A stretch of DNA of 26,122 bases from Lenisia limosa. Lineage: Eukaryota; Breviatea. Within the stretch, counting starts at the first letter, position 1, and each line of letters begins with the position of its first letter. The position numbers and the translations under genes were made by a program. Of this stretch, positions 8,932-19,900 are shown piece by piece. Under the pieces are notes generated by a model that searched no databases, was not told the origin of the DNA, and was given only the letters and a program-made list of their open reading frames with translations. The stretch spans positions 1 through 26,122 of the forward strand of contig LPNZ01006518.1 in the NCBI GenBank assembly GCA_001655205.1, read 5' to 3'.

Positions 8932-11900
8932 ATGGAATCTTCAGTTTGGTTTTATTTTTCAACTCTTCTTCTAACAACTATATTCATTTTATCCACCAAG
9001 TCCTCAACACCCTCAATATCCCTCCAGATACATCACCACTCACCACCGCAGGCATCCGAGGCGCTAGACTATACAGTTGTCGATTGGTCATCCTTCAGTG
9101 GAGAGTTTCACCCAGAGCAACTCACTCATTCGGACCCTGAAGATGAGTGGTCAAGGTAGGTTGTGCCAATACCGTGTTTTCCCTCAATTTTTTCAAATTT
9201 CATGAATATGAATATTTCCTAATTGGAGTGCGTGCCTAAATATAGTTAGTTGTTTTTGGGTTTATTTGACATCTTTTAACAAATAATCTTTCAAGTGACT
9301 TAATTATATATATCAGAGATATATTATATGATACTATATTATATAAAATAATATATATCGATATAATATTATCTGATATGTATATAGTATGATATATCTG
9401 AAATAAAAAGCAAAAAATCAAAATTTAGATGGACAACAGACGGCAATGGTCCGACTGAGTACGTTGTCCTCAAATTAGACATGCCTGCCGTGGTAGTTGG
9501 AGTCGAATTCGGCAAGTACATTCAAGGTAAATCATAGTAGCATCAGGGGTATGATCAGGGGGAATAAATATTTCATGTGACAATTACTGTTGTTTCACTT
9601 ATGTTACTGTGTTACCTTTTTTTAGAATTCATAATACGGTAATAATCATATTTTCATAAAAGTAACTGTATTAGAGCATGTGAGTAACACTAAACGCGTA
9701 CGTGTCTACTGTGGAATGTCACTTACAGCTCTGAAGCTTGTTTTCGATGGAGGTAATGTCACACCGGGCAATGCTTCCATTTTTTGTCCATTACAACAAG
9801 TATACAACCACCAGTACAAAGTAAATCCTTCTTGACATTGTTAGATCTAGCCAATGACAATGACGCTGAAGTATTCAACATCCGCTACCATCTCAATGTT
9901 CCCTCAACTCTGCCTCCACCTGCCATTTGGTATTTTTACATGTACAATAGTAAACATAAAACACAATTGTCAAAACATCTATCTTGCAAAATATCTTATC
10001 ATTACAGCAAGTCAAATATCATCTTTCCGTGTCTCTATATTAAAATCTGTCCAATGTCAGCGTATAATACCGGATCTAACTTCTCTCTTTGGTGAGTGAA
10101 TGAAATAATTCTTCGTTTAGTTCACTGTGAACTTTACGAATATTGTGACAGTTTAGGTCATTTGCCATTTTTGGGTTTTCAAATGCAGATTTCGTTGGTG
10201 CAATTACTCAAAATTATGTTAAGGTTTGTATAACTGTTCTATTATTATTGTTTAAACCTATTAGTAAAAAACAAATAATTTTTTAGACCGTGGAAATTGC
10301 AACACTGGAGGATATATCCCGTCATTTCAGAGATCGAAATCTCAACGAGGCGTGTGACCTGATATCACGCTATTCTACTATCAAGTTGGTCATTCTACCA
10401 GCTTGTTTCTGTTCCAAAAAGTGGTCAAAAATTAGAGTCTCTAGATCTAGGATGATAAATGTTTCTCAACCAATTCTTATAATAAATTAACACTCTAGTC
10501 CAAATGTAACTTTATTGGACAAGCTCCACAGGGCATTGGTAAGTTACCATTATTGAGACTCCTTCAACTAAAATCTTGTAATTATATCCGAATATTTATT
10601 TCTCAAGCAAAATATTATAACGTTCTCCAGATACCTTGTTATTCCCATCTCTAATGTATAATTATCACGCCCATTGTTTTTGACATTGTATTGGAATTTT
10701 GACTTTTAAGAGTAATCAAATACAGGTTGAAAACTTGGACTATGAAGAGTGTGCTTCAATTATCAAGAAATTAGAAGAAGAGCATTTCTTCCTGAATTAT
10801 CAACAAGTTCAACCACTCACAGCGGTGTATGAAAAAGCTGGTATGTAGATAAGTTGATTTGATATTTGTTTATCTTGGTACATTACTATGACTTTTTTTA
10901 GTGGGAATGAAAAGCAACTATTAAATCTAATGAAATACTCTGTGCATATCACATAGTATTGATACTTGACACAAGTATCTGTGTATTTTTCTATAATATT
11001 CCCTTGGGCTTCTGTTGGAATGACATGTTTAGATTCTAGCTCAGAACCAAGTCCCAGATCTGGTCATGCGTCATGTTTTGACCAAATAGTAAGCAACTTG
11101 ATCTAATGATGATGATGATGCAAACGTAACAAGGAACAAATTATAAAGACACTTTTCGCATATTTGATCATGAACAGCCTCTTTGGTACATATTGTGATA
11201 CATTAGAACAACAGGCTCTATATTCAAGGCGGTTGGTCTGGTTCAGGGAATTTAAGCGACTTCTGGATGTTTGATGCGACTCTCTCCAAATGGAGTTGTA
11301 TCAGTAGAGATATTCTGTAAGCATTACAAGGCCTTTTATTATTTTTGCATACATGTCTCAATGCTGAGTATTCCAATCATTAGGCCACAGTATAAATTGC
11401 TTTCCGATACACTTCCACTTAATGGATTTCATGTGTGCTTTTGGTTTAATCAATAGATGTGAACAAGGACCTGCACCTATCTCTTGTCACAGGGTAGGTT
11501 AAATGTTAAAGTGAAAAGTGAAATATATCATAATTTGTAATTGTGCCATGGGATACGACTGACTCTTGATGAAAGAGAAAGTTGCTCTCTGTGAAGATTT
11601 GCTTGATATTCTGTACAGTAGAATCTTTTGTGGTAATTTTTTGTCAATTCATTATAATGTAGATGGCTTTTGACCCTGACAACAAAGTTATCTATTTGTT
11701 TGGTAGACCTCCAAGCTCTAGTACTATGGTGAGATAAAATATTGTGTGTGTTTCATCAAATATTTCATAATACTGCATTTTGTCTAGAACAGACCTGATG
11801 ACGACACTGATTAATCAGGTTGAACAGGATTCATCCGTCCGTCTCACCACAACAATTGACAGAGGGTATGTACTGAGGATTTGTTAAATTATATATTCTA

Positions 11901-14900
11901 ACAATCTAGGGCTGTGAACCAACACAATGATGATAGTAAGTCAGTAATCAATTCGTGAATCACGTCATACCCCACAACGTATGAATGTTGACATATTAGA
12001 CGTTTCTTTGTTTTGCTACTCGCTTGATAGCATGAAGTGGACTCGAGTTTATGATGTGGGCCTTACAACAGAAGATAAAAAATAATGTCAATGATGCCGT
12101 GTAGATTGCTAATTGGCTAATCATACCTGAGGAAATCAACTCATAAATGGCAAGAATTGAATCTGGCTTTATGATTAGAGTGTGTCACATGTGAAAAGTT
12201 TCACCTGATAGGACTCATCTCCATCCCTTACGTCGGACTGTGGCTTTGCGTTTTCACAGAAATACAAGGTTTGAACAAAAATGTCATGTAATATCAAGGG
12301 TATGTGATTTTTATAAGTTCAATATTTTATTAAAACATATTTCTGCCCACTCTAACAATTGATATTGGTGATATTACTTTATAGAAACTGTTTCTCTATG
12401 GAGGCGCTTCAAACGCACCCTACCCACAATCGCAGTATTATGAGTTAGTTGAGTGAATTTTCTTACTTTCAATAGTAACTTTTCTTCTGATCAAGTAACT
12501 ATTTGACGTCTAAAGAGACCACTTTGCTGTATTTGTTCACCATTTAAGCACAACGGAATCCTACAAAATGCATATTTATGATCTTGAGACAAGACAATGG
12601 GCATCAACTACCACGTAAGTGACCGCTTTTCTACAGTTAACTTGGAAAAGCTTTTTCTGTAGTGAATAACGTGTAATTTCTTGAAATGGCTTGAAATGAC
12701 AGAATAGGGCAAGTGAACCACTTTCAACTCAAGCAGCAAGAACCGGTCACTGGTACGTGATTAATATAGCATATTACAGCAAGAACCAGTCACTGGCGTG
12801 ATTAATATAGCATATTCTGAAATAAAATAATAATTAACTCATTACATCATGACTAACATCCTAGTATGGTCGCATGTGATAGTCTTGATGGAATCTTCAT
12901 ATATGGTGGGGCAAACAAATCAAACCAACGGCAGTTTATGGGAGACCTTGTCTTCTTCCATATTCCAACCTATCAGTTCATCCACATCTCAACAAATACT
13001 GAGAATGACGTAAGTTGAATTGTAATAAATTTCCCTGACTTGTAGGGAGGCCCTTGTTCTTTGATTGGAAGTGCAATGGTACTTGATGATCTTTCAATGG
13101 AATTGTAATTGGGCATTCAATGGTATTTAGTCATTGTGACTTGTATATTTTACATAACATAAACTGGGTTGCTTATACCTAATTGATGAATTTGAAAGCA
13201 ACGTTGCAAGTGGTATTCCTTTAAAATTATCTTATTTGTGTTAATACATTTAGGATTATTTATGGGGGTCTTCAGGGTAAAGAAATTAACCACTCTAATG
13301 ATGACAACGAACTTTCAGTTAGTCCTATAATATGGGTAAGCTGGTTCACTTTTACCCTCTTTCCGCAGATTTGACCCTATGTTTACAATTCACTTCAAAT
13401 GATGTAATTGAAAATACACCCAAGAAAACAATTTCATTTTTACAATGTAAATTCTTTCAATGTAGATCTCTCAACTTTATTCTTACAATGTAGATCTATT
13501 CAACTTCATTTTTACAATGTAGATCTATTCAATTATGTCGGCTCAATGGAGACATGTTAGCAGTTTTACGGTATTAAATGTCAGGGTGTTGATGTACAAT
13601 ATCATAAACCATGTGTATTGGGTGGTGTTCAAGTTGTGAAATGTTAATTACCCAAAGGACACGAAATATTATTTGATAACAACGTAGTTGTTGACCTTGA
13701 TATTACAAAATACTGTAAATGGTAACTTCTCTTAGAAGAGTCGCCCGTGCGCCAGATTTGCATGTACAATCGGATTTAATTCAACTTCCAAGGTAGGCAT
13801 AATTACACTTTCTAGTAAGTACTTACTATTTCAGGAATTAGTGCTCTTTGGAGGAAGTAACACGAGCCCCGCAAAGCTTGGTGATACCTGGACCATTAAG
13901 TTGACACATGGATATGGCCGCACCCCAATTGTCAATGAGTCGCTGTTTCATATCAAGTATATCATGTTAGATGGTTGAATGATTTGTTTCATGTTTCCTC
14001 ATAATATTGCTCTTGTTAATTAGTTTCAAACTTGTTAATATTGCTCAAATAACTGAATTAGGTGGTTAGAAATGGTTGACGATGGTCCATCTGAGGTTGG
14101 TGATAAATGCTATTAGATTATTACATGACAATTTCTTGAACAGGAATATTTTTCCCATTTGCTTGCTAAATTGATCATTCTTTTAAGACTTGAAGACACA
14201 TATTTTCTTGCTTCTCACTCCGTATATTATTAACAGTATCAGCAAATGCATGAATTATATGAAGACCTTCGAAAGGCAGCAAAGAATTGGCCTCTTTTAG
14301 AACTAATTGTCACTGAGATCAAGAGATCCAACTACGGTGCTATTGTAAGTAATAATATCTTGGGCACTTAATAACCCATCATCAAAAACAACCATTAACA
14401 TGCACAACACTTGGGCCTTTATACGGTGTCATTTTCATTTATTTAGCAAGTTGATTCAGCCCCATCCAGCCCTCAAACAAGGGTCCAAACCCCCAAGCAC
14501 TCCTATCGAAAAGTGGGTACATATAGTATATTATATTACATGTTCATAGTTTTTACATGCTGTGTAAATACTGTGATAGCATCCAAATCAATTATATATC
14601 TAACTGTGTTTAAGATAACACAAAGGCCTAACCAAGACGACTACATCAATCTCGTTCTCCCACATTTCACAAAGGACCCTCAAATTGAAGCTGGTGTAAC
14701 CGGGGTGCTGCTCATTTTGTACACTTTGAAACATGGAAAAAATTTTGCACAGATAGACATTATACACCTTTCTCATTGTTAACTTTATAGAAACTTGGAT
14801 CGTTAGTAACATCAACAAACATTACTCGAAGCCGAAGGTAATTTTGCTCAATATACAGTAAATAATTATATTTTCTCTAATTGAAATGTGAGCAGCTTAA

Positions 14901-15145
14901 ATTAAACGTAACATCCCAGGGTAGCTTTATTTGACCGTATTGCTGCGGCAGTATCTCCTCCATATTCACCGAGACATGGTTTTTGGGATTTGAGTTTTGG
15001 AGGGATAATTGGTTTCATATTTGGTGGTGTTTTCACATTCGATTGTTTTTCAAACACTTATTTTAAACCATCACAAAATGAGTTACTCTTTGATATTCCA
15101 GGAATGGATGGCTCAAAAGAAGATGTGGTCCTACACCACTACTGA
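8932..15145 (+). CDS. Muskelin (Kelch-repeat protein, CTLH/GID E3 ligase subunit family)
   Basis: The chain of about 30 exons gives about 730 residues, close to the 735 of human muskelin. Order seen: an N-terminal discoidin-like domain (DWSSFSGEFHPEQL, YVVLKLDMPAVVVGVEFGKY, then FPCLYIKI and NFSLW), a helical region where muskelins carry LisH/CTLH motifs, Kelch blades with GG and W signatures, and the C-terminal block SRVALFDRIAAAV matching the muskelin end. In animals muskelin is a cytoplasmic subunit of the CTLH ubiquitin ligase and a trafficking adaptor. The start is modelled as MESS at 8932-8943 spliced to 9052 and is tentative. The stop is TGA at 15143-15145. Two places do not resolve: the 10091/10189 joint is out of phase by one base, and 11729-12384 (third Kelch blade) could not be chained. 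These could be missed microexons, assembly errors or real lesions. Confidence 0.88.
9052..10223 (+). other. Muskelin discoidin-like domain exons
   Basis: Exons: 9052-9155, 9429-9526, 9729-9752, 9845-9929, 10008-10091, 10189-10223. Peptides in order: SEALDYTVVDWSSFSGEF; EWSRWTTDGNGPTEYVVLKL; FGKYIQALKLVFDG; DLANDNDAEVFNIRYHLNV; YIKICPMSAYNTGSNFSLW; FVGAITQNYVK. They align by eye, in order, with the muskelin N-terminal domain (KWSSFSS, PPQYLILKLERPA, FGKY, CRFIKI, FNFSIWYVEL). Junction phases agree until 10091/10189. There the first exon ends phase 2 and the next, read as FVGAITQ, needs phase 1. A 23-nt exon at about 10156-10178 would restore phase but would lose the conserved Trp. Confidence 0.85.
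9300..9395. repeat. AT-rich palindromic tract in a muskelin intron
   Basis: Almost pure A/T with nested palindromes (ATATATCGATATA and TATATATATC..GATATAT). It lies in the intron 9156-9428. No coding or element structure is seen. Confidence 0.7.
10287..10840 (+). other. Muskelin LisH/CTLH-type helical region exons
   Basis: Exons 10287-10384, 10499-10538 and 10726-10840 join in phase: TVEIATLEDISRHFRDRNLN, EACDLISRYSTIKNPNVTLL, DKLHRALVENLDYEECASII, then KKLEEEHFFLNYQQVQPLTA. The position between the discoidin-like and Kelch parts and the helical composition match the CTLH stretch of muskelin, which mediates oligomerisation and binding to other CTLH-complex subunits. LisH was not recognised as a motif; its presence is inferred from position. 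Confidence 0.75.
11729..12384 (+). other. Unresolved part of the muskelin gene
   Basis: Homology demands part of a Kelch blade here. Two open pieces flanked by splice sites are visible (about 11788-11865, reading TDLMTTLINQVEQDSSVRLT, and 11910-11935, reading AVNQHNDD). They join each other but not the firm exons on either side. The rest (11936-12384) is AT-rich with scattered GT/AG and one candidate peptide (MKWTRVYDVGLTTEDKK near 12032) that cannot be chained. Confidence 0.5.
12734..12816. repeat. Tandem duplication (43/40 bp) of a muskelin 5' splice site
   Basis: Copy 1 is 12734-12776 and copy 2 is 12777-12816, both starting CAGCAAGAACC and ending GATTAATATAGCATATT. Copy 2 has one substitution and lacks two bases (TA). 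Copy 1 contains the end of a Kelch exon and its donor (GGTAC then GTGATT, exon end 12756). Copy 2 lies in the intron. Confidence 0.9.
13459..13532. repeat. Minisatellite, three units of 27-29 bp
   Basis: CAATGTAGATCT recurs at 13459, 13486 and 13515 with similar flanks (TTCAACTTCATTTTTA), and a partial unit lies just upstream at 13442. It lies inside the 400-bp muskelin intron 13336-13735, which otherwise shows nothing but AT-rich sequence. Confidence 0.85.
14062..15145 (+). other. Muskelin C-terminal exons
   Basis: Exons 14062-14095, 14237-14344, 14447-14512, 14615-14695, 14791-14837 and 14920-15145 all agree in phase. Peptides include YQQMHELYEDLRKAAKNWPL, a Ser/Pro segment SAPSSPQTRVQTPKH, DDYINLVLPHFTKDPQIEAG, and SRVALFDRIAAAVSPPYSP, which matches the Arg..Leu-Phe-Asp and later Pro-rich region of the muskelin terminus. 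The last exon stays open for 74 codons to TGA. Its end contains a Gly/Phe-rich run unlike other muskelins, so an extra intron (for example ending at the TTCCAG before 15111) is possible. Confidence 0.75.
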
Positions 15146-15344
15146 GTATCTTGTTATTGATGTAGTCTGTTTGGACAATTCATCTCAACATATTCAATAT
15201 CTCGTAATATGATAATAATAAAAATTTTGGCATTTGGGTTACAATATCAATGGCACAGAATTTCCCTTATGTCAGTTGATATAGTCCTCACAGGTTTGAA
15301 ACCAATAGATAACAGTAATATGAAAATAACATCAAAATATCAAG
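15146..15344. other. Convergent intergenic region
   Basis: The 3' ends of the muskelin and membrane-protein genes face each other across about 200 bp of AT-rich DNA. No further ORF, element or RNA gene was seen. Confidence 0.7.
15217..15222 (+). promoter_or_regulatory. Candidate poly(A) signal of the muskelin gene
   Basis: AATAAA lies about 70 bp after the proposed muskelin stop in an AT-rich stretch. It is the canonical eukaryotic hexamer, but AT-rich DNA produces it by chance. No equivalent was seen for the convergent minus-strand gene. Confidence 0.4.
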
Positions 15345-16494
15345 CTACTCTCCGTCTTTAAAGATTTTTGTAAGATAATCATCAACGGACATTCCTAACT
15401 CGGAATCATCAATATACATCTTGTTGATTGCTTTGTTACAGGCACCTGAAATATTAAAAATGGCTAATTGCTTACTTTGTTTTCGCGCGCATTCTGGAAG
15501 TTGTTTTGGTGTATCACACTCGATTTTGAGAGCATTACATTTGTCGATGCTATGCTTGAAAGTCGTTTGGCTTCCGTCAGAAGTTTCGTCAAGAATCATG
15601 ATATCACACTGGTGCGGTAAGAGAGACATACGTATTTGAATCACGTTATTCAAGCTCGTAATTCATACAAAAAAGAATAATCTTAGAAACGTTACAAATA
15701 ATGAATAATGCTAGATGAACTCCCTACCTTTTTGAAGTAAAATCCTCCAGTGCCACCCAGAATGATACCGATAAACACCAATGCAACAATGTATACCCAG
15801 ATGTATTGAATTCCAAAGGTGACAGTGTGCTTTGGTTCGTTTCTATCGACATGACTACAAGTATTAAAGCTGAACAATTATCAAATGTAAGTGAGATAAA
15901 TCTGATAATTGAACAATACACTATGTTTGATTTGAAACTAACATTGTTCTGGAATCTGATCTCTCGATCAGTCGGGCATTTTCGTCATCAGCTATGTCAA
16001 TCTATAAACTGAATCGCCCAAATACAACCTCAAAATGAATCGAAATAGTACTACAACAATTAGCATTCAGCATTACTATGGAATAAGTTTTTATATCGTA
16101 CCAGAGTATTGGGCGGGGAGTCTCTGCGTTGGATCTAAAATAATGAGAACCTTCAAACACCTGCCAAAAGAGTGTACCATATCAGAAACGATGTGGAAGG
16201 TGAAATTGAACTCACAAATACTCCACGTCCCCCCCAATTTGCTCACACTTAGGGTCTGCTGAGTAAATGGGGAACTTGTTCGATATCGAATGGAAGAAGT
16301 GACAGTATCCAGAGGTCCTGGTCTTAGACTTGCCTGGCTGTGAAGTGGTCAAATTGAAATGACACAGAATTTACCAACTTGGAGACATTGTATGTTTCAT
16401 CCACGTCTTGTGCCTCAAGATCAGGAGAGGACATGCTATGTTCATCGTCGAAACGACTGTCACCATCAGGACTTGAGTCTGTTAAATGTGTCAT
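15345..16494 (-). CDS. Unrecognised single-pass transmembrane protein, 236 residues, 7 exons
   Basis: Exons: 16494-16375, 16337-16216, 16160-16102, 15991-15943, 15854-15728, 15608-15476, 15445-15345. All six junctions agree in phase and total 237 codons from ATG to TAG. Residues 1-40 are acidic and Ser-rich (MTHLTDSSPDGDSRFDDEHS). A region with three Cys follows (for example GYCHFFHSISNKFP and DPKCEQIGGD), then the acidic ADDENARLIERSDSR. One strong membrane helix lies at about 131-157 (YIWVYIVALVFIGIILGGTG, with a GxxxG-type end) and is followed by FYFKK. The last 77 residues carry six Cys (for example DKCNALKIECDT, QLPECARK, ACNKA) and an acidic end. No signal peptide is visible, so the helix may act as a signal-anchor. 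No family was recognised; a lineage-specific membrane protein is the safest call. The 30-nt intron at 15446-15475 is in frame and free of stops. Confidence 0.75.
15446..15475 (-). other. 30-nt in-frame, stop-free intron
   Basis: Starts GTAAGC and ends TTTCAG on the minus strand, between RKQ and ACNKA. Its length is a multiple of three and it contains no stop in the reading frame, so retention would simply add ten residues (KQLAIFNISG after the Ser). The strong donor and acceptor argue that it is a real intron. Confidence 0.65.
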
Positions 16495-16971
16495 CAGTGA
16501 CTGGATGGTGGAATACTACGGACAACTTCAGTTTTAAAGAAGACCGACAAATGGTGGAATGCTATGGACAACTTCAGTTTTAAACAAGACTGACAAATAA
16601 CACACAAGGTAATTTGGGGATAAAATAATTCTAAACAAAATAGGCAAATCGGATTATGTGGTGCCGAGGTGCTGAGTATGTTGAGAAAGTTGTAAGAAGG
16701 GCAGTTTTAAAGCTCAAACTCAAGTGCTTTCCCAATATGGCAAACATGATATCCAGAGATTGTCCGTATTTTTGAAGGGTACAAAAAAAATTTTCTAAAA
16801 AAATTCGTTGGCGGCGATTTAGCGATTCAGAAGTATTAATTTTGATTGATTAACGCACTAAAAAATCATCACACGCAGTCTAAAACCAAGTATTAAGGAA
16901 GAGCTGGTGTTGCCTCAGTTGGTGTACAGATTTCGAGGATATATGCCCAGTTGCTGAGCTAGCCAACTACC
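16495..16971. other. Divergent intergenic region, membrane-protein and WD40 genes
   Basis: About 480 bp separate the two start codons. It holds the 46-bp tandem duplication next to the minus-strand ATG and otherwise AT-rich sequence with runs of A at about 16781-16801. No TATA box or other element can be assigned with confidence. Both promoters must lie here. Confidence 0.6.
16505..16596. repeat. Two tandem copies of a 46-bp unit beside a gene start
   Basis: Units 16505-16550 and 16551-16596 each begin ATGGTGGAAT and differ at only a few bases. The first copy begins 10 bp from the start codon (16494-16492) of the minus-strand membrane-protein gene, so the duplication lies in its 5' untranslated or promoter region. 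Confidence 0.9.
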
Positions 16972-19900
16972 ATGGTCCCAGCCTCGCAATTGGGTTCTAT
17001 TTTAGGAACAATTGAGACGCATGATGACCAAAGTGAGCAGTTTGTAATTTTGTGAACTTTCGTAGCTGCCTATCTTCCATCGAATTGCACTTAATGTTTT
17101 TAGTTTCATCAATGTGTTATGTTGATGGGGAAGTTTGGACAGCTAGCCTTTCCTGGGGGCTTCTCCGAATTCATAATGCACAGGTTTGTGAATTTACGGT
17201 GTTTAAGGGAGACTTATAAATGTAGAATGGACAGTATATGGGAGAAATAGACATCCCTTTCACAACTGTTTCCGCAAGTACCGTGGATGTTGACGGTAAT
17301 GTCACCTCCGGTGATCAGAAAGGTACCACATCAGAAAACAAGGTTTGTGGAGAGGCACTCGTATTTAATGGTCCACTTCCCTCCCCTTGGACCAATCTGA
17401 GATCTTCACCATTTCACTGATTAGGTCTACTGTCTTGCCAATGTGGAAGGCTTGATATTTGCCGGTTTATCGTCAGGAGAGGTATGAAGAAGGCATGTGC
17501 AAAAGGATACTGACAAGATGACGTTTCTAGGTTGTTGTGATCGATCCCTCTTCACGAAGTGTTGAAAGGCGACATGCTTGCCACGCCAGCGCTGTCAGGG
17601 CCCTTGCGGTTCACGATGGGTTCATCTGGACAGCTTCAAGTGATTTTACTGTCAAATCATTCGATATAGAGGTTGGCTTTGGTGGCTCTTTCATTCATGT
17701 GTCTTGTGGAATCCTTATTCCGTAGAGCTTCTCCCAGGTATCAGTCTTACACGGGCATACGGATGCGGTCACACAGCTTGCTAGTGCTGGTTTGGGGGAA
17801 TTTGGAAGGGGATGTGTGCTAAATAAGTGATGTGGAAAGCTGGCAAGGTGAAGGAGTATTTTGATTGAAATTCGAAATACATTCTGTGTTCCCCATGAGG
17901 AAACAGTTTTTATATAGGGGAAGAAAATAGGCATATGTGGTACGATGGGTGTTTTGTGAAAATTAATGTTGAGGATACTTTCACTAAGTTGGAAGGTGAT
18001 TTATTGGGAAAGGAATACCTTATAATATTGATTCAGTATAATACAAGATTATCAACGATTATCTGAGATACTTTGAAGGTGTGTTTGCGTTGGTAAGATT
18101 TACACCATTATTATGACCTCATTCACAGTCACCTTATCTACTAGGTCAGTATCTCGTTTCCGCTTCTGAAGACGGCTTGGTCTCTATTTGGGACACGAAA
18201 CAGGTGAGCGAGCTTACTGTCTTGTTGGTGTGGTATCTGGTTTTAAAAGGTGGTGCTATGGAATTCTGATCTTGTAAACTTCATTTCTGAAACGGAAGGT
18301 GAAATTTTTCAGTTGATCATGCACCCCCTCCCCCAGCCAAAATGCCTGTATAGTCATACAGCCCACACCACTGCCATTACCGGGCTTGTCGTTATCCAAG
18401 ACAAGGTATTTGGTTGAGATTAAGAGGTCAATATGTCAGAAATTTTCCATGTCTTGTCATTATTATTGACAGTGTCCAGTGATATTATCTTATAATATAA
18501 TGAAATATATATTGATAGCAATATTAATGTTGATATAAATATTATAGTGTTGATAGAAATATAATAATGTAATTAGAAATTCTAATCATGTTGAAAGAAA
18601 GTACAATTGACAAGGTAGCAGGATTATTTGTATGATGATATCATATTTGAAGCGGTAAAAGATGCATCGCTATATCGTTTATTGACGCACCAGGTTTTCA
18701 CTTTTTCACGTGAGGAGCGGTTGGGCCGTGTTTGGAGGCTTCCAAGATTGTCAGCTATGAAGGATGTGGCTGGACAGGTGAGGGGGGGGGNNNNNNNNNN
18801 NNNNNNNNNNNNNNNNNNNNNNNNNNNNNNNNNNNNNNNNNNNNNNNNNNNNNNNNNNNNNNNNNNCTATACACCCATATGGCTATTCTCATTTTGCTAC
18901 ATTATTAGCAAGTCTGTATTATATTGTACCCTGATCACTGTACATGCCTCGATATATATGTTTGGTAGTTAGAGGTTGTAAGTTTTCCAGTGTATCCTCA
19001 CATCATTCTAAGTGTGTGAAGTTTTTTTTTGTTTCTAAATGGGAATACATTCACAATTTAACCTCAATTCATTCCACTTTTTCACCATGTTTGTTCACCT
19101 CGTCAGGTTGGACCTGTTCTCTGTGCTGAAGGAGTTGATAACATGCTCTGGCTTGCGGGTGGCGATAAAACCTTGCGTGGCGTATCAGTAGAGGTATGAA
19201 GTGACCTGGGTAAACCGAGAAGTCGCCTTGTCCTTTACAAACAGAATCTTGTATATCATGATGCTATGTGAAAAAGCAGCTAGAATATTGATCTTTATCT
19301 AATAGAGAGGTTTAATCCCTTAGTCTATATTCTCAAAACACGCTTTCTCTCGATCAACTCAATCCCAAAAATTAATTGTGTTTTGTAATTTTTATTTTTA
19401 TGTAGCCTCTAACACTCAATTGTCTCTTAATCTAAGAAATTGGCAGCATTTCAGCTCACAAAACAGGCCATGAAAGTTGTTCGGAAAATCAAGGACCACA
19501 CTGGAGGACTCACGGCCCTTTGTTTGGTTCCTTCCGGGCGACTCTGGGTGGCTTCACGTGACCACACCATCTCAATGCATGCTATAACGGAACAGGTTTG
19601 CTCGATTACGTGGAGATGTGTTGAATATTTGAAGATTGCTTATTGAATGAGTTATTAATTTTCCTCAATAACATAATCTTGCTTATCACTTGTTTGAGAA
19701 TTATAATGGTCAAGAATACTGAATAGTATATTAAATCTAGCATTTATGCTATAAGGAGCCCTCACCTGGGAACCGTCTTGTGCCGCCAGCAGCCCCTGCT
19801 GTGTCATCCGTGCCGCAGACGGTGGAAGACCTTCATGATGACGTCATCGCTGATGAAGAGTGCGCTGATCNNNNNNNNNNNNNNNNNNNNNNNNNNNNNN

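Larger units (their letters stand above)
11033..13956 (+). other. Muskelin Kelch-repeat exons
   Basis: Firm exons: 11033-11088, 11207-11316, 11457-11493, 11663-11728, 12385-12443, 12549-12614, 12703-12756, 12865-13009, 13276-13335, 13736-13792, 13835-13956. Kelch signatures: RSGHASCFDQ with LYIQGGWSGSGNLSDFW and W; SCHR with IYLFGR; LFLYGGASN with IYDLETRQW; MVACDSLDGIFIYGGANKSN with FFHIPTYQF; RFACTIGFN with ELVLFGGSN and DTW. That is five recognisable blades; the family has six. Exons near 11788-11865 and 11910-11935 are open and flanked by splice sites but cannot be joined in phase to 11728 or 12385. The intron 13336-13735 holds only a minisatellite and AT-rich sequence. Confidence 0.82.

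Noticed and set aside
9236-9421. 61-codon AT-rich minus-strand ORF
   Set aside because: Low-complexity Ile/Tyr translation of an AT palindromic intron, antisense to muskelin. No coding signal.
13459-13532. Regular repeats resembling a small CRISPR array
   Set aside because: Units are directly adjacent with no spacers, in an intron of a eukaryotic gene. It is a minisatellite.
23-15145. Reassignment of TAA/TAG to glutamine (seen in some oxymonads and ciliates)
   Set aside because: Conserved exons use CAA/CAG for Gln and contain no in-frame TAA or TAG; stops occur only at plausible ends or in introns.
16102-16375. Reading exon 2 of the membrane protein through to 16102 without an intron
   Set aside because: A recount of the G homopolymer at 16229-16235 gives seven bases, which puts a stop (TGA) in that reading. 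The 55-nt intron GTGAGT..GGCAG restores phase.
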